Source: Hyaloraphidium curvatum (taxonomy: Eukaryota; Monoblepharomycota; Hyaloraphidiomycetes; Hyaloraphidiales; Hyaloraphidiaceae). Taken from it: 64,000 bases of DNA. Both the position numbers and the translations under genes were made by a program. Below the pieces are notes generated by a model. It made no database searches and was not told the DNA's origin. It saw only the letters and a program-made list of their open reading frames with translations. The stretch spans positions 658,380-722,379 of the forward strand of contig JAIVFI010000018.1 of NCBI GenBank assembly GCA_025558095.1, written 5' to 3'. Positions 9,425-20,682 of this stretch are shown piece by piece (position 1 is the stretch's first letter; each line of letters opens with the position of its first letter).

Positions 9425-10613
9425 ATGTCTGATTCCGACTCGGACTCCGAGTCGCGGCTCTCCCTCCCCCTGGACTCGGTCTCGTCCCCCGTCGCCGGGC
9501 CCTCCTCCGGCCGCCCGCCCCGAACACCCTCGCCGGAGCCTTCTGAGGAGTCGGACCCCACGTACGACCCGCTGACGCCGCCAAGGACGCCCAAGAAGGC
9601 CGGGCGGCACGAGAAGCACGCCCCGTGGACGCCCAAGAAGGGGCCGGCCAAGAAGCACCCCGGCTTGGTGTTCCCGGAGGTCGGCATGAGGAGCTGGATT
9701 GACGAGGGCGCCATCGGCGAGGACGAGTGGAGGGCGAGGTGGGAGGCTCGTTGTTTGGTGGGCTGCGGGGCCTGAGGACCGGCCTCGCGCAGCCCTTCCC
9801 AGGGGACGAAGAGGCGCCGCGTCGACTACACTGAGGCCGACCAAAAGGTCATATTCAACCACCTCTACTCCGTGGCCGGCCTCGAGATGGAGACGTACTC
9901 TGGCAACGGCATCTTCAAGGATATCGCCAATCTGGTGGGCTTCCCCCGCTTCTCGCTTCTTTGGAGGCCCACCCTCTGACTGCTCGTAGTACCCACGGCA
10001 CACCTGGCACTCGTGGCGCGAGCACTGGGTCCGCGTCCTCGTGCCCCGCCTCGGCCCGGCCATGGACGAGCACCTGCCCACGGGCTCCCGCGCGCCGCGG
10101 ACCGACGAGGGGAAGCTGGAGCTGGCGAGGCGGATCGCGGCCGACGTGCTGAGCGCGGCCAGCCGGCCGGAGTTTCCCAAGGCCAAGATGCCTAGGAAGC
10201 CAAGGGCGGCGCCACGGTCGCCCCGGTCGCCGTGGACGCCTTCGCGGGCCCCGCGCACGCCATCTCGGGCCCCTCGGACCCCGATTCAGACTCCGCGCCC
10301 CGCACGGCGAGCCCAGGCGACCCGCGCCGCCACCCCGGAGGCCGAGAGACCCCTATACGTCGCAGAGATCGTGCGCACGCCGCACGGCTGGCTCTCCCGG
10401 CCCGTGGACCCCGCCGAGGCGCGGACGCCGGTGCCGCAGTGGCGCCTCCGCGACGGGGACGACGATTCCGGCGCCTTGCCGTCGCCGCCGCGGACGCGGG
10501 AGTACTGGACGCAGTCGCAACCCGCGTCGGCGTCGTTCCCGAGGGACAGCTACGTGAGGAAGATACTCGAGGAGGAGGAGGGTGTGGTGGATTCGGCCGA
10601 GGAGGAGGAGTGA
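9425..10613 (+). CDS. Rap1-type Myb domain protein, candidate telomere-binding factor
   Basis: Exon 1 starts at 9425 (MSDSDSDSESRLSLP). The first intron ends just before the sequence encoding GTKRRRVDYTEADQ; donor 9740 with acceptor 9791 (54 bp) and donor 9758 with acceptor 9802 (45 bp) both keep frame. The second intron is 9935-9989, and the last exon is 9990-10613. Joining exons 2 and 3 gives a single Myb-like repeat: DYTEADQKVIFNHLYSVAG, then NGIFKDIANLYPRHTWHSWR, then EHWVRVL. The HTWHSWR third helix after a long insert is the signature of Rap1/TRF2-interacting Myb domains. The flanks are Ser/Pro/Arg-rich and probably disordered, with a repeated SPRSPWTPSRAPRTPSRAP stretch and an acidic C-terminal tail. 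No BRCT domain is visible. A telomeric role is inference. Confidence 0.7.
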
Positions 10614-10785
10614 AGGCCCGTTTCGATTCCTACCTTTTCTTGTAACACTGCGGATCCATTTGTATCTCACCACGGGCGATGGTTCCGCTACTGCTATGGC
10701 GCTTGTCCAGCGGGAGACTCTCCGTCGATCGAGCTTTGTAGGACACGTGCCCCCCGCACCAATTCTGCAACGGCCATCGGACGCG

Positions 10786-11685
10786 ATGGAAACCACGGCC
10801 GGCACAAAGCTCCGCATCGCCATCGTCGGCCTGGGCGCCATCGGCACCACGTTTGCCTCCCACCTCTCGCGCGCGGGCCACGCGGTGACCGCCGTCGCAC
10901 GCGGCTCCCGCCTGGAGCAGCTCCGGCGCGACGGCGGCGCCATCCGCGTCGAGGGCGAAACCGAAACCGCGGCGGTCGACGTCGCGCCCGCCGGGCTGGA
11001 CACCGAGGCCGCGTACGACCTCGTCCTGGTCGTCGTCCTCGCCCACCAGCTCGCCCCGCTCGTCCCGGCCCTGAAAGCCACCCGCGCCGCGAAAATCATG
11101 CTCATGTTCAACACGTACTCGAAGCTCGAGGACCTGCGCGAGGAAATCGGCGCCGCCCCCGCGCGCTTCTGCTTCGGGTTCCCCGCGATCCTCGCCAAGC
11201 TCGTCGACGGCGTGCTCGTCCGCAAACTCTACCCGGGCATGGCCAGCATCGTCTCCGAGGGACCCTACGACTCGGTGTTTACCGCCGCCGGGATCACCAC
11301 CGCCGTCGAACCGCGCATGCAGTCCTGGCTGCGCACCCATGCCGCGCTGGTCGTCCCGCTCATGTTCCTGGGACAGCTGACCAAGCGCGAGAACCGCTCC
11401 GTTGCCTACTCCGACGCCTGGACGGCCGCGCTCGCAATGCACGAGTGCTTCGCGCTGGCGCGGAGAGTGGGCGAGGAGATCGTGCCGTCGGGGATCGCGG
11501 TGCTCTCGTGGACGCCGACGTTCGCGCTGGCGGGGATGCTGTGGGCGCTGGGGAGGACGGGGGAGTTCAAGGAGGTGCAGCTCGTGGGACCTGCGGAGCC
11601 CGAGGCGCTGCTGAAGGAGATGATCGCGGCTTCCGGCGGCGACGAGGGCGCGCTCAAGGCCCTGCTTTCGCTCCGATCCCCATGA
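10786..11685 (+). CDS. Ketopantoate reductase-like (ApbA/PanE) oxidoreductase
   Basis: Intronless, 299 residues from the ATG at 10786. The N-terminal Rossmann fold is clear: LRIAIVGLGAIGTTFASHLS with GxGxxG, followed by AGHAVTAVAR, placing an Arg for NADP phosphate. The C-terminal helical domain (about residues 180-299) is recognisable in outline, but I could not place the catalytic Lys and Glu of E. coli PanE with confidence, so the substrate may differ from 2-dehydropantoate. An in-frame ATG at 10696 would add 30 residues (MALVQRETLRRSSF...) that could be a mitochondrial leader; conservation starts at the second ATG. Confidence 0.75.
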   Translation: METTAGTKLRIAIVGLGAIGTTFASHLSRAGHAVTAVARGSRLEQLRRDGGAIRVEGETETAAVDVAPAGLDTEAAYDLVLVVVLAHQLAPLVPALKATRAAKIMLMFNTYSKLEDLREEIGAAPARFCFGFPAILAKLVDGVLVRKLYPGMASIVSEGPYDSVFTAAGITTAVEPRMQSWLRTHAALVVPLMFLGQLTKRENRSVAYSDAWTAALAMHECFALARRVGEEIVPSGIAVLSWTPTFALAGMLWALGRTGEFKEVQLVGPAEPEALLKEMIAASGGDEGALKALLSLRSP

Positions 11686-12145
11686 GGGCATGCGAGGACC
11701 TTTTCTGGGATCGTGGGAGTTTCGGCGATCGAAATCTATGCCGGTCCGCATGAAAGAGCAACGAGACTCACCTTGTAGTCCCCCCCACCCGCGGTTCAGC
11801 GCCAGATGTCAGGCACGGTAGGCGCGACGAAAATCACAAATCCGGTGCTCTTCATCCGCCAGTCTTTGGGTGGACGAGTCAGGAAAATGACAAAAGATAC
11901 AGCACCACGTATTCCTGTGTGGTCTCCCACCACAGTACTGACGTGGCTCATACCAGCTTAACTTCAGTGGTCTGACGAGAACGGAAGCAAGCTCAAATGG
12001 AACCCGAAGGCCACGCTGCGTCGGCGGCTCGATCAAGTTTCACCGCCTGCGTCGCAAGCAGACTCAGCGGGCTTGCCCCCAAGCCTGCCCTCCGCCGAGC
12101 GCTCCTCCGCAGCATCGCCGCAATCTTAGCAATCGCAGCACCGCT
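11686..12145. other. Intergenic, no gene seen
   Basis: 460 bp between the reductase stop and the P450 start. No conserved protein, RNA gene or repeat is visible; it presumably holds the reductase terminator and the P450 promoter. Confidence 0.5.
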
Positions 12146-13959
12146 ATGCTGTCTTCGGTCCCGCCGCCGGCGGCGATGGTGGCGTGGGCGCGCGCCGACC
12201 CGCTGGGCGCGTCCCTGCGCCTCGGCGCCCTCGTCGCCGCCGTCCTCTTCGCCGCGTGGCTCCTGCGGTTCCTGTACCGCGTCTACGTGTGGAACCTGTT
12301 CCTGAACCCGCTCAACCGCATCCCCGGGCCCCCCGTCAAGAACATCTTCCCCCCGCTCGGCCACTTCCCGCAGATTTTCCGGGAGGAGGCCGCGGCGCCG
12401 CACATAAGATGGCTGCGCGAGTACGCCCCCGACACGGGCGTCGTGCGCTACAACTCGCTGTTCCTGCAGCCGCGCGTGATGGTCGCAAACCCGGACGTGC
12501 TGCGCACCCTTCTCTCGGCGCAGAGCTACGACTTCCCCAAGGAGCCCATCGCGGGCCCGCTCAAGGAGGTGTTTGGCGGCGGGCTGCTGTTTTCCGAGGG
12601 CGGCGTACACAGGCGCCAGCGGCGGCTGCTGAACCCGGCCTTCTCGTACGCCCACGTTCGCGGCATGGTGCCGGCCTTCTGGGGCGCCGCGTGGAAGCTG
12701 TCCGAGAAATGGGCCGCCGAGCTGGCCGCTGCAAAGAAGGGCGGCGAGCAGACGCCCCAGCTGGACGTGCACGAGGACCTGGGCGCCGCGTCGCTGGACA
12801 TGATCGGCGTCGCGGGTCTGGGCCACGAGTTTGGCGCCCTCGAGGCGGAGCTGGCCCGCGCGAGGGCCAAATTGCGCGGGGACGGGGCCCAGGACGCCGA
12901 GCCGCCCGCCGCTTCGGGTTTGGCACGCGCCTACGGCAAGCTCATGTCGAGCTTCGGCCCCAGCCTGATTGGCATCCTGTTCTTCTTCTTCCCTTTCCTC
13001 GCGCGGGTCTACAAGTCGCCCAACCGGCAGGCGCAGGAGGAGGCGCTCAAGGAGATCAACGCGCATGTGAGCGAGCTCATCGACGGCAAGCGCGCGGCCG
13101 TGCGCGAGGGCAAGGCCGGCGGCGGCAAGGACCTCCTCTCCCTTCTGATGGAAGAGGCCAGCAGGGAGGGTACGGAGCTCACCGACAAGGAGCTCCGCGA
13201 CCAGGTCATGACCTTCCTCGTCGCCGGCCACGAGACCACCGCACTCGCCGTCTCCTGGACCCTCTGGCTGCTCGCGCACAACCCCGCCGCGCAGGCCGCC
13301 CTCCACGCCGAGCTCTCCTCTGCCCCCGCGCTGGCGAACCTCCGCGCCGCCTGCGCCCGCGCTGCTGCAGACCCGCTGCTCGACCTCGACCCGCCCGCCG
13401 TGGCCGCGGACGACCTCGACGGGCTCAAGTACCTTAACATGGCCTTCAAGGAAGCGCTCCGCGTGATCCCCCCCGCCCCCCTGGCCTCCACCCGCGTCGT
13501 GCAGCGCGACACGGACCTCACCGTCCCCCGCCCCGACGGCACCTCGGACACGTACCTGATCCCCAAGGGCACGGCCATCATGGTGTCCCCGTATGCGATG
13601 CACATGAGCCCGCGGCTGTGGGAGAAGGGCGGGGGGAAGGTGGAGGAGTTCAGGCCCGAGAGGTGGGAGGGCGAAGGCGGGGAGGGGGCGGTAGGGTGGA
13701 TGCCGTTTTCGATGGGGCCGAGGGGGTGCATCGGGCAGAAGCTCGCGATGATCGAGGCCAAGGTGGGTTTCCACAGCGGTGCCTGGAGGCGGTCGCGGGG
13801 CTGACGTGTTGCGCGTCGTGTCAGACGGTGCTGGCTGTGCTCGTCACGCGGTTCGAGTTCGAGCCGGTGCCGGGGTACGAGGTGAAGAAGAGCCTGCGGA
13901 TCACTTGGAGGCCGGACCGGCCGCTGCTGCTGCGGGTCAAGGAGCGGTCGCTGGCGTAG
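12146..13959 (+). CDS. Cytochrome P450 monooxygenase, ER-anchored
   Basis: Exons 12146-13762 and 13825-13959 (62-bp intron) give 583 residues. An N-terminal anchor (LGALVAAVLFAAWLLRFLYR) is followed by the proline hinge NRIPGPPVKN. The I-helix is FLVAGHETTALAVSW, with the full acid-alcohol pair; K-helix ExxR is KEALRVIP; the heme loop is FSMGPRGCIGQKLA with its Cys thiolate. The frame SEGGVHRRQRRLLNPAFS resembles CYP3/CYP4-clan fatty-acid or xenobiotic hydroxylases. The intron falls just after the heme helix. A Met at residue 11 is an alternative start. The natural substrate is unknown. Confidence 0.9.
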
Positions 13960-14287
13960 GATGCTTGGCGTACACATTATTGAGTGGGGCAGAAAGAAAG
14001 TGCTAGGAGGATGTTGCTGGGTGTCGAGCGGGGCAGTCGGGGTCGCAGACCGTAACATTATTCGACGTCGGGCTACTCCCACTCCGGGTTCGAGAGCGAC
14101 CGAGTGCCTGCTGTCGCTCAAGGACTGGGGAGGGAACCCGAGGATGTACGGATTGCGACTGAAGTGATTGCTCTCGTCGAACCATGCAAAGCACTACTGC
14201 CCAGCCTCGCGCTGTATAGCAGCAAATATCATTGCGATGATGAGGTAAGTCTGCTGTCGTTGGCTACGTAAACAAACAGACGCCAAG
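13960..14287. other. Intergenic, no gene seen
   Basis: 328 bp separating the P450 stop from the next start in the same direction. Slightly lower GC than its neighbours. No feature recognised. Confidence 0.5.
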
Positions 14288-16069
14288 ATGTCGGACCCTC
14301 CGCGTCCCTCGCTCTCGGCGCTCAAGCAGTCCGTCCTGTCGCGGAAGAAGGCCGTGAAACCCTCCCCCGACGCCGAGGATGCCGGCGAGCCCGTCTCGGT
14401 CTCGGAGCTGCTGGACGAGGCCGCATCGCTGGAGGACCAGGCTGAGCGGTACGGCATGTCGGGCGCCAAGGCGCGGGCGCGGCTGGAGGCGAGCTGGGCG
14501 GTGCTTGCCGGCCGTGTGTTAGCGGAGAGGTTCGGCTGGACGGTGCTCGGGCTGGGCGGGCGGCGGGCAGCAGCCTCGGTCGGGGACGAACGCCTCCCTT
14601 TCGAGGCTCTGTACAACGCGGCGCGCACGGCGGAGCTGCTGGCGACCTTCGAGGACCCTCCAACGCGTCCTGCGGGGGCGAGGTTGGACCTGCTTGAAGC
14701 AGCGCTGCTCCTGAGCGAACTCGCTGCCAGGCTGGCGGACGCGATGCCTGCGAATTCCCCGACGGAGCAAAGGACGAGGCTGGCGAACCTCGCGGACGCG
14801 CATTTCAACCATGCTCAGGCACTGCGGAGCCTGGCGGACGAACTGGATGGCATAGGGAGGCTTCCGGAGGGGCCTGTTCCAGTTTCCGTTGGCGCTGGTC
14901 TGCCATTCGCCGTGAACATGCCGCGAGAGCGCCTTGCTCGGACGGAAACACGTCTCCAGCTCGTGCAAACGGCACTGGAACACTTGAAACGCGTCTATGC
15001 GCTCCAGGAAGAGCGCGCTGGCCTAGAGACGACTGACAGGGAAGCTGCCGCGGCCGCAGAAACGGCAGATGAGACCGAGGACACCGCTTCCGCCCCCGGC
15101 ACTCCTTCAGAAGATGCCATGGACGAGGACGTGGACGGGTCGGAGGGCGGAGAGGAAGAGGCCGTGGTGCTGGAGCCCGTGACGCCCGAAGCCCTGGTCG
15201 ATACCACTGTCACCCTGGTTTCGACAACCACCGACCTGCTATCCCTTTCCCTTTCTTCGCCTGATATTGCGCCAGCCGACAACAATACCGTGCTCGCCGC
15301 TGTGCAGGGCTTTCTTTCGCGCGCCCGCGCCGGGCTAACCTCCATTGCGGATGCGAAGCTGCGCGCAACTCTCTCGCACTCGCTGGCACTCCACGAAGCC
15401 CAGCTCGGCCTCCTCGTTCCCCCGCTCCGCCCCGCCGCCGTCACCTCACTGCGGACGCTTGCCGCCGAGCTCGATAGGCACTACCCGCCTGATCTGGACC
15501 TCCTCCTACCGGCCCTGACGGACCTCGCCGATGCCCTGCTCGAGGACTCGTATCTGCCCGTGCTAGATGGCGCTCCCGCGCCCCCGCCAGCAACCGGCGC
15601 CGAGATCCTCCGACTGCTCTCCCGCGCACGTGCGCTGCGGCCTCGCGACGCGGGGATCTCTGCCTCGCTCGCCGACGCGACCGTAATCGCCGGCGTCGCA
15701 CCCCGGCACACTACCTCCCCGCCCTTCACCCCTTCCGAGCTGACAGCACTCAAGGACGCCGCCAAGTCGTACCACGACGCCCTCTCCATACTCAGCTTCG
15801 ATCTGGACCGCCCCGCCCCCGGCCGCGGCCGCCCGCCCACGGCCCAGCCTTCCTCGGAGGACCCCGACCCTCGCGCGCTGGGGGTGGCAAACAGGCTGCT
15901 CCTGGTCCTGCGGCACGTGGACCCCGCGGCGTTCGCGAGGGTCTCGGGGTCGCGGGCATACGCGGCGGCGGGGGGATCGGCGGAGGCGTTCGCGAGGGGG
16001 GAGGGGGGGGACGGGGACGAGGGAGTGGTCAGGACGTGGTTGGGGTTCGCGGCGGCGCAAGGAATGTGA
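14288..16069 (+). CDS. Uncharacterised helical protein with central acidic segment
   Basis: Intronless frame of 593 residues from MSDPPRPSLSALKQSVLSRK. Codon use matches its neighbours and the frame is uninterrupted, so it is probably a real gene. Predicted character: helix-rich Ala/Leu repeats (for example LLEAALLLSELAARLADAMP and LVQTALEHLKRVYAL), interrupted around residues 265-300 by an acidic run (DAMDEDVDGSEGGEEEA), then more helices with a Leu-rich heptad. The layout, helical repeats split by an acidic loop, recalls TPR chaperones such as NASP or the Nro1/Ett1 group, but I see no diagnostic motif. The C-terminal 60 residues are Gly/Asp-rich. Function unknown. Confidence 0.55.
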   Translation: MSDPPRPSLSALKQSVLSRKKAVKPSPDAEDAGEPVSVSELLDEAASLEDQAERYGMSGAKARARLEASWAVLAGRVLAERFGWTVLGLGGRRAAASVGDERLPFEALYNAARTAELLATFEDPPTRPAGARLDLLEAALLLSELAARLADAMPANSPTEQRTRLANLADAHFNHAQALRSLADELDGIGRLPEGPVPVSVGAGLPFAVNMPRERLARTETRLQLVQTALEHLKRVYALQEERAGLETTDREAAAAAETADETEDTASAPGTPSEDAMDEDVDGSEGGEEEAVVLEPVTPEALVDTTVTLVSTTTDLLSLSLSSPDIAPADNNTVLAAVQGFLSRARAGLTSIADAKLRATLSHSLALHEAQLGLLVPPLRPAAVTSLRTLAAELDRHYPPDLDLLLPALTDLADALLEDSYLPVLDGAPAPPPATGAEILRLLSRARALRPRDAGISASLADATVIAGVAPRHTTSPPFTPSELTALKDAAKSYHDALSILSFDLDRPAPGRGRPPTAQPSSEDPDPRALGVANRLLLVLRHVDPAAFARVSGSRAYAAAGGSAEAFARGEGGDGDEGVVRTWLGFAAAQGM

Positions 16070-16225
16070 TGCTACGCGTTTCTCAATCAATTCTTCATCT
16101 TTTCTGCGGCACACGGTCGGCACGGGGCGTCGCAGTTTTTTGTCGGCGTTCGGATCGGTGCTTACCGCCTCGCAGCAATCAAGCCAACTCAAGCCCACCG
16201 ATCCCGTCATCCTTCGAAATCGCCA

Positions 16226-18002
16226 TCAGAAGTCGTCGTCGTCGTCCTCCCAAGGATCGAACGCGCCTTCCGCATCAGCGTCAGTGTTAACGAGCTCGGC
16301 GGCCCGCCTCAGATTGTTGGGATCGACAGTCTCCTTGACGATCGCGCCAGCATGCTGTCCTGCCCCCGCGACGGCGTGCTCCGCTTCCAACTCCATTGTG
16401 AGGAGGCTTGAAACCCACATGTCGAATCCACGGGGTAACAGGGTCGGCCAGTCGTGGTCGGCAACGACCGCCCCCGCGATCGCCAAATCTTCGAGGCCAG
16501 TGAACATGTGCCCGGCCGTGGTCGCCACGAACAGGCTTCGCAATCAATCAACCCCACCCGGGGTACGGGCAGACGACCTCCATCGTCGCAAACACACCCG
16601 AACCCCTGAACAGCCCGTACATGGCGAACCCGACCGTGGCCAGCGACACTGCGGCCGCGCGCAGGAAGGAGAACGACGCCGGGAAGCCGAACACGGTGGC
16701 GCGCAGCCGCGACGCCTCGAGGAACGACGAGAGCACGTCGCAGTGCGCTCGCACACCCTCCGAGGGCGGGAGCAGCCGAAGGCGTTCACGCAGGTCGGCG
16801 TAGAGCTCGAGGACCGAGTCCACTTGGCCGTTGGAAAAGGACGCATGCACGAGGTCCTGTACCACCACGCCGATCGCGGTGGCGAGCATGACGAGCGAGA
16901 CGGCCGTGATGCACGTCCCGGCAAAGAGGTTGATGATCACGCAGGCGATGTCGAGGGGAATGTCAGGGACAACGGCTCTCCGAATTGCGGCAGAGGCGAG
17001 CATGCGACCTCGCCAGGTGCTTGCGAGGCGGAAATGGAGGGTGACGTACGGTTCCTCGGCAGCAGGAGGGATGGGTTCGCCTTTGAGGGCGGCCGTTCGG
17101 CAGCGCGTGTAAAAGTCCGCGAGAGCCAGCTTAGCTGCGCGGCGGTGGAGCCTGTGTTCGACGAATAGCACGAACGGGTTCTTGCGCCAGCGGATGGCCT
17201 CAATAGTGACGGAAATGTAAAGGAAAAATCCCGTAAGCATGACTGCCAGGTTAAGCACGGCCTACGGGGAAGTCCACGTGGTCGTGCCGAAAGTGACGAA
17301 GGCCGTCCACTCCGAGAACAGCACAGCCAATACCGAGGATATTGCAATCCAGAACAACGACGTCAGAATGGCAGCGGCTCCAGCCAAGGAAGGAAAGCGG
17401 CCAGCGCAACCAGCCGCGTCGCACGGACATAACGGGTCCACCGAGTCGTGCGAGAGGAGCGCCGAGCTGTCCGCGCCCTTCTCCCTGTCACCGGCAGCAG
17501 GTACGCCCTCGAGATACGTCGCGAGCTGGAGCAGCGCGTGTCCGGCGGTCCCCGAGTCTCCAAAGTCGCCCAACCATCCCTTCTGAAGCATGTGTCGTGC
17601 GATGCTGTACACGGCTTGCAGCGAGTATGCCACGATCCCGGCCGCAATCTGCTGCGTCCCGAAACGTCCGTCGTTGAGCGCGACAACAGATACGGTCGCG
17701 AGAGCAATCTTCGACGTCTGGAACCCGACGTAGAGCACCGCCGTTCCAAATCCCCGGGAGACAGCATTCCGTGCACTTTCCAAGCGCACGAGAAACGGCA
17801 GCGGCGGGGCTTTTTCCAACATGCGGGCCATCTCGGCATTGGAGGGAGGTGCGGCTTCGAATGCGGGCGTCGCCGCGTCGCCCTCGTCCAGGAGCGCCGA
17901 CGTGTCATCGCGAGCACCGCTCGGGAACAGGAGCCTCCAGTCGAGAGGGGAGAAGAGCTGCGGAGCCTCCGTTGGAGACGCGTCCGTGTCGCGTCCGTCC
18001 AT
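16226..18002 (-). CDS. Uncharacterised multi-pass membrane protein
   Basis: Read on the minus strand as exons 18002-17334, 17261-16621 and 16535-16226, 539 residues. The first intron (17262-17333, 72 bp) ends exactly at a TAG that would otherwise be an in-frame stop; using it as the acceptor gives LFWIAISSAVLNLAVMLTG. The second intron is less certain: 85 bp (16536-16620) or 31 bp (16536-16566) both keep phase. At least five or six hydrophobic stretches are visible (around VLYVGFQTSKIALATVSVVA, AAAILTSLFWIAIS, VMLTGFFLYISV, DIACVIINLFAGTCITAVSL, FLRAAAVSLATVGF). The N-terminus is acidic and cytosol-like; the C-terminus ends in an acidic run, EDDDDDF. No family recognised. Divergent from the P450 at 18935. 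Confidence 0.6.
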
Positions 18003-18934
18003 GGCCGCGTCGGGGTGCTGTTTGCCTCCCGAACCCGCTTCCGCGGGGACTATGGTCTGCAAGGAAGCAGATTTGCGGGTTCGCTGTGCGCTGCGTTGCT
18101 CCGCGTGCCGTGGGGAGGCGCCTTCGTGAACGGTGTTTGGCTGGTTCGGATCAAGCCCGGGCTCAAGCGAAACCACCAGCGCACGCACCTCGATCGAGCA
18201 GCTCTGTGGCAATGTAAGTACGCATATGACTCCACCAGATTCTAATCTCGTTGGAAGTCGGCCTGGCGGACAATAGTGGGCGATCAAGGCCCGAGACTGT
18301 CTTAGCCCTCATACTCAGCTCGCCCCGGTCCGCCGTCCCGAAATTCGCGCTAGCCCCCGACCGACCCTTCATGCGCCGCAGTCTTCCATCCCGTCGCATC
18401 CGCAGCACCTCGGTTACCTACTGGGATTTCCGCGTCACAATGTGACGACGAGCGCCGGCTTCGGCCGGCAGGTGGGACGGCCGCCACCCCAAAAGAGGCC
18501 GAGCGGGCGCCCGTCCCGTGCTCAACAGGCGATGGTCCGCCGCCATCTGAAACAACGAGTGAAACCAGAAAAGCCAAAAACAGCGCCAGGGCCTGGCGGC
18601 CCCCGCGAGGGGGCGAAGTGCCAACACCTCCGAGCTGCAAACACTTGATGCGACAACCCTTTTGCCTTGATACCAATCCGTCCTCCAGTTCGGCTGTGGT
18701 GCGAATCCACTCGCTTTTTCGCCGCGGGCGGGGTTGCCAATGGTCGTGGCGGCGTGGAGGAATTTGCCCTCGACAGCGAATGTTCGCCCCCGCTTCGCCC
18801 CCACCGGCCCCCACTTCGGGCCTCGCTTCATTCGGGAGACAGCGCGGGAGAAGTCAAAGGGCAGCCAGGCACAGCCGCGCACCCTCCGTCTCCCGGACAT
18901 TTCTCGCCCTCCGTCCTCCGGCAGCCTGCACGCC
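18003..18934. promoter_or_regulatory. Long divergent intergenic region
   Basis: 932 bp between two divergent genes (membrane protein and P450), long for this compact window. No conserved frame, RNA gene or clear repeat was found; it must contain both promoters and 5' UTRs. Confidence 0.45.
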
Positions 18935-20577
18935 ATGCTGTCGCTCTTCCTCTCGCTGCTCGCCGGGGCCTTCGTCCTCCTCGCCTACCTCACCCGGACG
19001 CGCAACCCCAAAGTGCCCGGCCCGCCGACATGGCCCATCATCGGCGCGCTGCCGACCTTCTTTGAGTTCATTAAGCGTAGTCGCCCAGGCCTCGGGCTGG
19101 CGGAGATCGCGAAGCGCCACGGCCCCGTCGCGCGGCTGACGATTCCGGGGGGCGACGGGGTCATCGTGTCGGATCCGGCCATTGCGCGGCGGGTGCTCCG
19201 CGGGGACGGCGGGAAGATCGTCAAGGGCGACGAGACGGAGCATGCCATGGTGCGTTTCCGAATGAGAGCCGCAATGACGCGTTACTGACGCAGCGGGCGC
19301 TATCCCACTGGGATGAATGGCATGATCAACCGTGGCTTCCAGCACGACATCGCGCCCAAAGGTCTCTTTGTCTTTGCGGATGGCCCCGACTGGACGCGCC
19401 ACCGCAAGCGCCTCCAGCCCGCCTTTGGCCCCGTGCATCTCCGCAACGCGCTCGGGATCGCCTCGGAAATTGCCGACAAGCTCTACGGTATCTACGACGC
19501 CAAGATCGGAACGAAGGAGGCCGAAGCCGGGTTCGACTTTTACAGCGGCCTGACGAGCGCGGTCGCCGACGTGCTGGGGAGGATGGCGTTCAGCTACGAT
19601 TTCGGAAACCTCGAGGCGATGGTCGACCCGTCGAACCCGCGGGAGACGTACAACAACCTGGAGAAGCTGCTACAGGTCTTTTCCGACCGCGTCTTCACCG
19701 TTCCTCGCCCCTTCTGGAACCTCGCCGGGCTGGGCAGCGAGAGTGTCAAGCCGGTGACGGCCAGGGTGCGGGCGGTCGTGGACGAGGTGATCGCCGCAAG
19801 GAAGAAGGCCCGGGAGGGGGGGAAGGAGAGGCCGGAGAAGGAGATGGACGTGCTCGACAGGCTGATGGCGCAGACCGCGGACGGGGAGGCCGCGTTCACG
19901 CAGGACGAGATCGTGGACGAGGTGCTCGCGTTCTACATGGCCGGTTGGTGGTCACTGAGTGGGCTCGATGTGCTGTTTTCTCACGCAATCGTTGTCGGAC
20001 AGGCCAAGATGCAATGGCGAACGCCCTGGTCTGGTTCGTTTACGCCCTGTCGCAGAACCCCGCAGAGCAGGACAAGATCCACGACGAGATCTGCCGCGTC
20101 GTCGCGGATCACACGGGTCGGCCGACCTACGACGAGCTCAACGAGCTGCGCTACCTCGACGCGGCCTTCCGCGAATCCCTCCGCCTGCACACCGTGCTCG
20201 CCCAGCCCGCGCCCCGCGTCGTCGTGCAGCCAACCGAGCTCGGCGGTTACCCGATCGCCCCCGGCACGCAGGTCTTTGTCATGGTCGCCGCGATGCACTC
20301 GGACCCCTCGCTGTGGCCCGACCCGGGGTCGTACCTCCCCGCGCGGCACCTCGCGGACGGCAAGGAGGAAAAGGACTCGTCGGCGTACCTGCCCTTCTCG
20401 GACGGCCCGCACCAGTGCCCCGGCATGCGGCTGGCGTACCTCGAGGGCAAGGCGTTCGTGGCGCCGCTGGTGCGGAGGTACAGGATCAGCCTGGTGCCGG
20501 GGCAGGATCTGGAGCCGGTGGAGGCGGTCAGCACGGGCTTGAGGAAGGGGCTGAAGCTGCGGTTGGAGAGGAGGTGA
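18935..20577 (+). CDS. Cytochrome P450 with atypical I-helix
   Basis: Exon 1 starts at 18935 with a short anchor ([19 protein letters not shown]) and the hinge [12 protein letters not shown]. The first junction is ambiguous: GT-AG intron 19250-19342 gives 496 residues with canonical helix-B spacing; GC-AG intron 19252-19293 gives 513. The second intron is 19944-20002, and the last exon is 20003-20577. The second junction restores [13 protein letters not shown], the I-helix, in which the conserved Thr of AGxDT is replaced by Ala/Met. ExxR is RESLRLH; the heme loop is [14 protein letters not shown] with Cys intact. [19 protein letters not shown] is the C-helix. It is a membrane-bound monooxygenase or a P450 with altered oxygen chemistry; substrate unknown. 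Confidence 0.85.
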
Positions 20578-20682
20578 ACTGGCTGAGCAATCTGCATGTA
20601 GCGATCTGCGTGCGGTTGGATTCGAACGACGCGCGTAAACAACCCTGTGTGTCCCGGGCGCCCTTCGCCGTCCCTTCCCGCG

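Noticed and set aside
11993-13774. Long minus-strand open frame opposite the first P450
   Set aside because: Shadow of the P450, whose heme, ExxR and I-helix motifs are on the plus strand.
17262-17264. Premature TAG in the membrane protein gene
   Set aside because: The AG of this TAG is a natural acceptor for a 72-bp GT-AG intron that keeps frame, so no nonsense mutation is needed.
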